A stretch of 64,000 bases of DNA from Paralcaligenes ureilyticus (GTDB taxonomy: Bacteria; Pseudomonadota; Gammaproteobacteria; Burkholderiales; Burkholderiaceae_B). The notes under the pieces are model-generated. The model ran no database searches, was not told the origin of the DNA, and was given only the letters and a program-made list of their open reading frames with translations. Below, piece by piece: positions 58,761 through 64,000 of this stretch. The stretch is from positions 89,269 to 153,268 of the forward strand of contig NZ_SMAJ01000008.1 in the NCBI RefSeq assembly GCF_004346225.1, read 5' to 3'. Each line of letters starts with the position of its first letter. Position 1 is the first letter of the stretch. The translations under genes and the position numbers were made by a program.

Positions 58761-59801
58761 TTAACGACCAGACCCGTATGCTGGCCATGTGTCTGACAGG
58801 CGATATCCTTCCGGCCATGGATCGGACGGATCCAGCATATGCTGATGGGTTCCGGTTATCCATCCGCGCCCTGAAATACTCGGCACGATCGCGGCCTTGC
58901 CGCCGATTTGGCTTAGGGATTCGATCCGGCAGTCAAAGCGCGAGTTGATAATGGATAGCCCTGTGTAGCGGTCGCCGACCTGCAGCAGACCTCTGGCGTG
59001 AAGCACGGCCATGCGTGCCGAGCAGCCCGTCCCGCAAGGGGAGCGATCAAGCTTTCCGGGCTCGATCGCCACTGCGCTGAGCCCGGTCGCAATGCCTTGT
59101 TCCAGTGTGATGGGCGCGGTGAATTGGCAGAATGAAATATGCGTCCAGTCAGGATTTTCGGGGTGTGTGAAACCCAGTTGCTCGTTGGCGGCCCGGGTAA
59201 TTTTCATGCCCATGGCCGCGAGGTCATGGGCTTCGTCGGCGGCCAGCGTAAAGCCCAAGTCGGCGGCCTTCACCAACACAAAGCTGTCGCCGCCATAGGC
59301 GGTATCGACCCGCACTGTGCCTACCCCTTCGATTTCAAGCGCCGCGTCCAGCTTGTCGGCAAACGATGGGTGGTTGAATACTCGGACAGATTCTGCCTTT
59401 CCGTTCCGGCACTGGGCCACGACCTCGATCAATCCGCCTGGCGCTTCCAGGGTGAATCGGGTTTCGGGCTCGGTCATGGGCAGGATGCCGCTATCGAGCA
59501 ACACGGTCGAGACACAGAGCGAGTTCGATCCGGACATGGGCGGCGTATGCACGGGCTCCATGATTAGCCATCCCATGACGGCGCGCGGGTTTTTGGGCGG
59601 CAGCAGCAGGTTGACATGGCGGAAGACGCCGCCGCGCGGCTCGTTAAGCATGAAGTTGCGCAGCGTCTGGTCTTTGTGAATCCAGCGCGCCTGCTCCCAA
59701 AGGGTATCGCCCGGGGGCGGCAGCACACCACCCACGATCACATCGCCCACTTCGCCTTCGGCATGGCAGCTGACTACGTGTATTACTTTGTTGGTACGCA
59801 T
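58761..59801 (-). CDS. Proline racemase-family enzyme, Ser/Cys type (hydroxyproline epimerase/3-hydroxyproline dehydratase-like)
   Basis: A 346-residue member of the proline racemase superfamily. The second catalytic residue is Cys in [14 protein letters not shown]. The first catalytic Cys (MCGHG in racemases) is replaced by Ser in PPMSGSNSL. Ser/Cys members are reported with 4-hydroxyproline epimerase and/or trans-3-hydroxyproline dehydratase activity, so it is probably not a duplicate of the adjacent Cys/Cys enzyme in function. Last gene of the hydroxyproline operon, 24 bases after its paralogue. Confidence 0.88.
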   Translation of the reverse strand: MRTNKVIHVVSCHAEGEVGDVIVGGVLPPPGDTLWEQARWIHKDQTLRNFMLNEPRGGVFRHVNLLLPPKNPRAVMGWLIMEPVHTPPMSGSNSLCVSTVLLDSGILPMTEPETRFTLEAPGGLIEVVAQCRNGKAESVRVFNHPSFADKLDAALEIEGVGTVRVDTAYGGDSFVLVKAADLGFTLAADEAHDLAAMGMKITRAANEQLGFTHPENPDWTHISFCQFTAPITLEQGIATGLSAVAIEPGKLDRSPCGTGCSARMAVLHARGLLQVGDRYTGLSIINSRFDCRIESLSQIGGKAAIVPSISGRGWITGTHQHMLDPSDPWPEGYRLSDTWPAYGSGR

Positions 59802-59825
59802 ATTTTGATTGGCAGGCCGTGTATG

Positions 59826-60830
59826 TTAATGCGCAAGCTGGAAGCCATGCGCGTAGGGATCGCGATCATCGATGAAAATGGTGTTAAGCCCCGTTACGCG
59901 GGCCCAACCCGCAATGGAAGGGATGATGGCGGGTAGGTCGCCCACTGTTGTCAGGGCTTCGACACGTCCTTTGAACATTGAGCCGATGATGCTCTCATGG
60001 ATGAAATCGTCGCCCGGCTTCAGCCGGCCCAAGGCGGCCCAATGCGCCATGCGCGCCGAGGTCCCCGTGCCGCAGGGCGAACGATCGATGGCGTTGTCGC
60101 CATAAAAGACGGCATTGCGCGCAGTGGCCTCTGCCTGAGTAGGCTTGCCTGCCCAGAGGATATGACTTAATCCCTTTATTTCAGGTTTCTCGGGATGCTG
60201 AAAAGTATATTTTTCGTTCAAGGCCTGGCGTAGGCGCGGGCTCCATCCCAGCAGGTCGGATACGCTCACATCCGCAATGTCGGTAAACGCTTTCTGAGGT
60301 TCGACGATGGCATAGAAATTGCCGCCATAAGCCACATCCACGGTAACGCTTCCCAAGCCCGGAACTTCGGCGCTAAGTCCTCGTGAATGCACAAACGATG
60401 CGACGTTGGTCAGGCGCACTTCTTCTACATAAGGCCCTGCCTGGCGGTATTGGGCCACGACCACTCCGGCGGGCGTGTCCAGTCGCAATGTTCCGGGTGT
60501 CTTGGGGCTCACCAGGCCATGCTCGATCATCGTTGTGACGGTGCCGATGGTGCCGTGGCCGCACATGGGCAGGCAGCCGGACGTTTCGATAAAAAGAATG
60601 GCGATGTCGCAATCTTCACGCGTGGATGGGTAAAGGATCGACCCGGACATCATGTCGTGGCCGCGTGGTTCGAACATTAGTCCCTTGCGTATCCAGTCGA
60701 ACTCGGCCAGGAAATGAGCGCGCTTATCCAGCATGGTCTTGCCTTGCAGCGTGGGTCCGCCGCCCGCAACGACTCTGACCGGATTGCCGCAGGTATGTCC
60801 ATCAATACAGAAAAAGGTGTGTCTTGCCAC
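59826..60830 (-). CDS. 4-Hydroxyproline 2-epimerase (Cys/Cys type)
   Basis: A 334-residue proline racemase-family epimerase converting trans-4-hydroxy-L-proline to cis-4-hydroxy-D-proline. Both catalytic cysteines are present: GCLPMCGHGTIGT and [30 protein letters not shown] is the family N-terminus. Adjacency to a D-amino-acid dehydrogenase and a DapA-like deaminase makes 4-hydroxyproline the probable substrate rather than proline. Starts 10 bases after the dehydrogenase stop in the same operon. Confidence 0.92.
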   Translation of the reverse strand: MARHTFFCIDGHTCGNPVRVVAGGGPTLQGKTMLDKRAHFLAEFDWIRKGLMFEPRGHDMMSGSILYPSTREDCDIAILFIETSGCLPMCGHGTIGTVTTMIEHGLVSPKTPGTLRLDTPAGVVVAQYRQAGPYVEEVRLTNVASFVHSRGLSAEVPGLGSVTVDVAYGGNFYAIVEPQKAFTDIADVSVSDLLGWSPRLRQALNEKYTFQHPEKPEIKGLSHILWAGKPTQAEATARNAVFYGDNAIDRSPCGTGTSARMAHWAALGRLKPGDDFIHESIIGSMFKGRVEALTTVGDLPAIIPSIAGWARVTGLNTIFIDDRDPYAHGFQLAH

Positions 60831-60840
60831 AATGGTGCTC

Positions 60841-62088
60841 CTAGAATCGGTCGGGCCGGAAGGGATGAAGTGAAAGGGCAGGCGGGCGATCCAGCAGCAT
60901 ATCGCGCACCAGCCGGCCGGTCGCCGCCGACTGCGTCAACCCAAGATGACCATGTCCAAAGGCATAGATAAGATTGCGCGTGTGCGGCGAGCGGCCGATG
61001 ACGGGCAGGGTATCGGGCAGGCTGGGGCGAAAGCCCATCCATTGCTTGCCGCCCTCGGTCTTGAGCGCGGGCAGGAATTGCTTGGCCTTGGCCAGCATCA
61101 TTTCAGAGCGGCGGAAATCGGGCTTGCGCGTCAGCCCGCCCAGCTCTACCGCACCGCCCACGCGGATGCCGGCAGATAGCGGAGTGACGACAAAGCCGTG
61201 TCCGCCAAAGGTCAGCTGGCGCCGCAGGTCGAACGCATTGGCGGGTAGGGTCGTGTTGTATCCGCGCTCGGTTTCCAGCGGGATAGAGTCCCCCGATTGG
61301 CGTGCCAGCTTGCGCGACCAGGCTCCGCAGGCCAGGACGACATGCCGCGCATGCAGGGTATCGCCGTTTGTCAGCGTAATACCCAGGCCCTCTGTTTCGG
61401 AAGTCAGACGGTTTGCCTCAGCCACCATAAACTGCGCGCCTTTTAGCATGGCCGCGTGACCGATGCCTTGGGCCAATTCATAAGGGTCAGCCACCGTTTT
61501 CCAGCTTGGCACGAACATGGCGTGTGTGAACCGGGGTGACAAGCCTGGTTGTAGCTCTTCGAGGGCCGATCCGCTTACCATGCGGGATGCGATGCCATGG
61601 TCTTCGCGCAATTTCCAGCCGGGTAAAGAGGCGTTGAATTCGGACAGGCCTTCGTAAAGATGCAGAACGCCGTCGGATCGGACCATCCCGTCCAGGCCTG
61701 CTCGAGCCAGCATCGCCGAAGACTCTTGCCGGGCAAGATCCATCAATGCCGCTTGCGCATGCACGCTGGCTGCATAACGGTCGTTCCAGCTGGCTCGCCA
61801 GAGCCGGATCAGCCATGGGGCAATGCTGGGCAGATAGGCCGGTGGTATCGAAAGCGGCCCAAGCGGGTCAGCTAACCATTTGAAGGCCTTTCGCACAATA
61901 CCAGGGGAGGCCATGGGCAGGATATCGGAGAATGCCAGCGCCCCGGCATTTCCGTAGCTTGCTTCAAGCGCCATGCCTTTGCGGTCGATTACAACAACCC
62001 GCAAGCCTGCTTCGACTAGGTAGAACGCCACTGACAAGCCAATGACGCCGGCGCCGATGACGACAACGTCATGAATATCTTGTGTCAA
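60841..62088 (-). CDS. FAD-dependent D-hydroxyproline dehydrogenase (DadA-like)
   Basis: A 415-residue DAO-family flavoenzyme. VVVIGAGVIGLSVAFYLVEAGLRVVVIDR forms the FAD site, and the C-terminal WMGFRPSLPDTLPVIGRSPHTRNLIYAFGHGHLGLTQSAATGRLV is typical of DadA. It oxidises cis-4-hydroxy-D-proline to 1-pyrroline-4-hydroxy-2-carboxylate (pathway role assigned from context). Starts 41 bases after the DapA-like gene stop. Probably membrane-peripheral, passing electrons to the respiratory chain. Confidence 0.92.
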   Translation of the reverse strand: MTQDIHDVVVIGAGVIGLSVAFYLVEAGLRVVVIDRKGMALEASYGNAGALAFSDILPMASPGIVRKAFKWLADPLGPLSIPPAYLPSIAPWLIRLWRASWNDRYAASVHAQAALMDLARQESSAMLARAGLDGMVRSDGVLHLYEGLSEFNASLPGWKLREDHGIASRMVSGSALEELQPGLSPRFTHAMFVPSWKTVADPYELAQGIGHAAMLKGAQFMVAEANRLTSETEGLGITLTNGDTLHARHVVLACGAWSRKLARQSGDSIPLETERGYNTTLPANAFDLRRQLTFGGHGFVVTPLSAGIRVGGAVELGGLTRKPDFRRSEMMLAKAKQFLPALKTEGGKQWMGFRPSLPDTLPVIGRSPHTRNLIYAFGHGHLGLTQSAATGRLVRDMLLDRPPALSLHPFRPDRF

Positions 62089-62129
62089 ACCCGTGCTCCG
62101 TCAAGCGGCCCGATGGCTTCTGTATACGT

Positions 62130-63038
62130 TCATGCTGCCAGCGTTGACAGATCGGGAAGCACGGGCCGCGTAGCGATGGCGTGGCGCACAATGCGCTCCA
62201 CTTCGGCGCGGCGTGCTCCTTGCAGAGGCATGCGTGGTGCGCGTACGCGCTCGTTCGATTGAATGGCCAACGCTTCGGCCAATTTTATATTCTGCACCAG
62301 ATATGTGCTGACATCCAGGTCCAGCACAGGACGGAACCAGCGATATATCTCCAGCGCCTCGGCGCTGCGGCCGGCTTGCATGAGCCGATAGACGGCAACG
62401 GTTTCACGGGGAAAGGCCACCACCAGGCCTGCTACCCAGCCCACCGCGCCCACGGACAGAGCCTCGAAGGCCAGATTATCCACACCGGTGAGCACGTTGT
62501 AGCGATTGCCGAGCCGGTTGAAAATTTCGATACTGCGTCGAATGTCGTCGGAAGATTCCTTGATGGCCACGAATCGTTTGTCGTCGGCCAGGTTTTCCAT
62601 AATGTCGGGTGTGACATCGACCCGGTAAGCCACCCGGTTGGAGTAGATCATGATGGGCAGGTCGCCAGCGGCGGCCACGGCGCGCAGCGACGCCTCGGTT
62701 TCTTGTTCGTTCGTATGGTACATGGGGCTGGGAACGACCATCAAGCCGGAGGCGCCGGCGCGAGCGGCTTTCTTGGCCATATCGCAGGCTTCTGCTGTCG
62801 ACGCGGCGGAAATGGTCATCAGCACGGGCAGACGGCCTGCCGCGTCTTGTGCGATTTTAAGGACTTCGATACGTTCTTCGGGGCGAAGCATCGGGCCTTC
62901 ACCCAAAGACCCGGCGACGATCAGGCCATTGCACCCGGCTTCAATCATCAGGCCAAAGCAACGCTGCATTTCAGCATGATCAAGCTCACCTGCTTGCGTG
63001 AACTTGGTCGTCACAGCGGGAATTACGCCTTTCCACAT
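62130..63038 (-). CDS. DapA-family 1-pyrroline-4-hydroxy-2-carboxylate deaminase-like
   Basis: A 302-residue class I aldolase-fold (NAL/DHDPS) enzyme. The Schiff-base Lys is in RFVAIKESSDDIRRS, the Tyr in LPIMIYSNRVAYRVD, and GLIVAGSLGEGPML replaces the DapA GTTGE loop. In a hydroxyproline operon, members deaminate 1-pyrroline-4-hydroxy-2-carboxylate to 2-oxoglutarate semialdehyde. The dehydrogenase for that semialdehyde is not in the operon; an aldehyde dehydrogenase elsewhere would be needed. First gene of the operon, 159 bp from the divergent GntR gene. Ordinary dihydrodipicolinate synthase is less likely. Confidence 0.9.
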   Translation of the reverse strand: MWKGVIPAVTTKFTQAGELDHAEMQRCFGLMIEAGCNGLIVAGSLGEGPMLRPEERIEVLKIAQDAAGRLPVLMTISAASTAEACDMAKKAARAGASGLMVVPSPMYHTNEQETEASLRAVAAAGDLPIMIYSNRVAYRVDVTPDIMENLADDKRFVAIKESSDDIRRSIEIFNRLGNRYNVLTGVDNLAFEALSVGAVGWVAGLVVAFPRETVAVYRLMQAGRSAEALEIYRWFRPVLDLDVSTYLVQNIKLAEALAIQSNERVRAPRMPLQGARRAEVERIVRHAIATRPVLPDLSTLAA

Positions 63039-63077
63039 TTAGCTTCTCCTATGTATTTACGCTGAAATTATCGCATT

Positions 63078-63089
63078 ATTGGATCCAAT
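63078..63089. promoter_or_regulatory. Candidate GntR operator of the hydroxyproline operon
   Basis: A perfect 12-bp palindrome ATTGGATCCAAT in the divergent spacer, 40 bases before the deaminase start. It shares the TGGATCCA core with the operator candidate of the other GntR cluster at 19512-19531. An adjacent AT-rich ATACAATTTAA follows. Confidence 0.5.
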
Positions 63090-63197
63090 ATACAATTTAA
63101 TCTATGCGAAGTAATTTATTGTTTAACGTCGAGACGGGAACGGGTCTTTGATATCATTCGTTGCTGGACTTAGTCGTACGGCAGCTAGGGGTGTAAT

Positions 63198-63875
63198 TTG
63201 GATTACTGGTCGAAGATAAGCGCTGTCGATCTCGGGAAGACAGCCTCCACGGCGGATGTGATCTACAACGCGTTGCGCGATGCGATCATTCGCGGCGATA
63301 TGCCCGAAGGCGAAACCCTGCGGCAGGATAATATCGCCCAAATTTTCAACGTCAGCCGGATCCCGGTGCGCGAGGCGCTCAAGCGGCTTGAAGCGCAAGG
63401 CCTGGCTACGTCGGTGCGCTACAAAGGGGTGGTGGTGGCATCCATGTCCACGAGCGAAATCTCCGAAATTTTTGAATTCCGCGCCCTGGTCGAGCCCAAG
63501 GTGATAGAGCTGGCGGTGCCGCTCATGAGCAAAGAATCCCTCGAAAAAGCGCAGGCCTACTGCGACGAATTCGCGGCCGAAACCGAGCCCGCCCGCTGGG
63601 GCGACATCAACCGGCTTTTCCATACGGCGCTTTATGCGGATTCGGGCCGGCCGTATTATTTATCGGTGATCGATAAAACCAACGACCGGGTCGAGCGCTA
63701 TATACGCGCGCAACTCGACTTGACTCATGGCATGGAGCGGGCTCGCGCCGACCATCAGCAAATCATGGACGCCTGTTTTAGGCGCGATGCAAAAGCTGCG
63801 GCGCGCGCAACGCGCGAGCATATCGTCAATGCCGGAAAATCGCTGGTCGCCTTCTTGCGGAAGCGGGCTGACTAG
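63198..63875 (+). CDS. GntR-family (FCD/FadR-type) regulator of the hydroxyproline operon
   Basis: A 225-residue regulator with wHTH VIYNALRDAIIRGDMPEGETLRQDNIAQIFNVSRIPVREALKRLEAQGLATSVRYKGVVV and a helical FCD domain (NRLFHTALYADSGRPYYL, RADHQQIMDACFRRDAKAAARATREHIVNAG) with His/Asp metal-site candidates. The start TTG 63198 is taken because no earlier in-frame ATG exists and homology needs the early residues; GGGG lies upstream. Divergent from the operon it likely controls. Its TAG stop is the TAG of a CTAGAG repeat module. Confidence 0.9.
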   Translation: MDYWSKISAVDLGKTASTADVIYNALRDAIIRGDMPEGETLRQDNIAQIFNVSRIPVREALKRLEAQGLATSVRYKGVVVASMSTSEISEIFEFRALVEPKVIELAVPLMSKESLEKAQAYCDEFAAETEPARWGDINRLFHTALYADSGRPYYLSVIDKTNDRVERYIRAQLDLTHGMERARADHQQIMDACFRRDAKAAARATREHIVNAGKSLVAFLRKRAD

Positions 63876-64000
63876 AGCATTTTTGGTCAAACGGTATACG
63901 GCACTGGACGTTTGGGTATTTGAAGACGCCGTCTATGGGGGCCGGGGCGGGGCCGGCACGGCGTGCTTGATCCGGATCTGCCTCGTCCAGGCGGGCGTCG
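63872..64000. repeat. CTAGAG module and start of a second composite repeat (runs off window)
   Basis: Begins CTAGAGCATTTTTGGTC at the GntR stop codon, continues through a GTATACGG motif to GAAGACGCCGTCTA near 63937. It is nearly identical to the inverted module at 55338-55422 except for a 20-base insertion there. A GC-rich part follows, whose last 24 bases (63977-64000) match 55070-55093 exactly. The element is incomplete at the window edge. Confidence 0.6.

Noticed and set aside
62181..63065. 294-codon plus-strand frame over the DapA-like gene
   Set aside because: Antisense shadow rich in His/Gly/Gln; the minus-strand gene has intact active-site residues.

Overview
The window reads as chromosomal DNA of a GC-rich betaproteobacterium, most likely Burkholderiales/Alcaligenaceae-like. 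This is inferred from the base composition (roughly 58-60% GC by eye), the wealth of GntR/LysR-controlled uptake-and-catabolism clusters, a phosphonopyruvate hydrolase very like the Variovorax enzyme, and dispersed REP repeats. No rRNA, tRNA, CRISPR array or replication origin was seen. Genes are densely packed with many 4-bp ATGA overlaps.

Layout. 1-8144: ordinary metabolic and stress genes: the end of an aldehyde dehydrogenase, a beta-propeller/HTH regulator/DUF899/DUF2182 group, an MFS carrier, msrA, an isocitrate-lyase-family enzyme and PhzF. 8145-11583: an AT-richer accessory island with a trypsin-like protease, a HEPN-like protein, a small membrane protein, two integron attC-like sites and a 138-bp MITE-like element. 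11584-18771: gph, an SDR/reductase/LysR group with two gene remnants (SRPBCC and MarR C-termini), a metallophosphatase, an AHSA1-ArsR operon, an LprI-type protein and a parvulin isomerase. 18752-27203: a GntR regulator divergent from a complete peptide-type ABC importer with an embedded CocE/NonD hydrolase and a GNAT. 27249-32411: crotonase, Tat-exported deaminase, phosphonopyruvate hydrolase, aldo/keto reductase. 32595-39843: a LysR regulator divergent from an aconitase-family hydratase (two subunits), an amino-acid ABC importer without its ATPase, an aminotransferase and an HMG/CHA-type aldolase. 40042-47187: GST, GNAT, and a FAD amine oxidase divergent from a polyamine-type ABC importer. 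47312-54906: MocR regulator, enolase-superfamily enzyme, aldehyde dehydrogenase, GMC oxidoreductase, DHA2 efflux pump. 55419-63875: S10 and S53 peptidases, then a trans-4-hydroxyproline catabolic operon with its GntR regulator.

How it fits together. The theme is scavenging of nitrogenous compounds: peptides (ABC importer, S53 and S10 peptidases), hydroxyproline, polyamines and an unusual C4-branched glutamate-like amino acid. The most interesting system is 33634-39843. Import, transamination, hydration and retro-aldol cleavage in one run of genes fits breakdown of 4-methyleneglutamate, or a 4-substituted 4-hydroxyglutamate, to pyruvate. The aldolase carries the G-X20-R-D-X2-E signature exactly.

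Two dispersed repeat systems run through the intergenic spaces. One is a GTAG-headed REP family at nine loci with a compensatory stem change. The other is a CTAGAG-headed element whose first bases supply the TAG stop codon of three different genes, and which brackets a 0.5-kb element with a perfect 32-bp internal inverted repeat.
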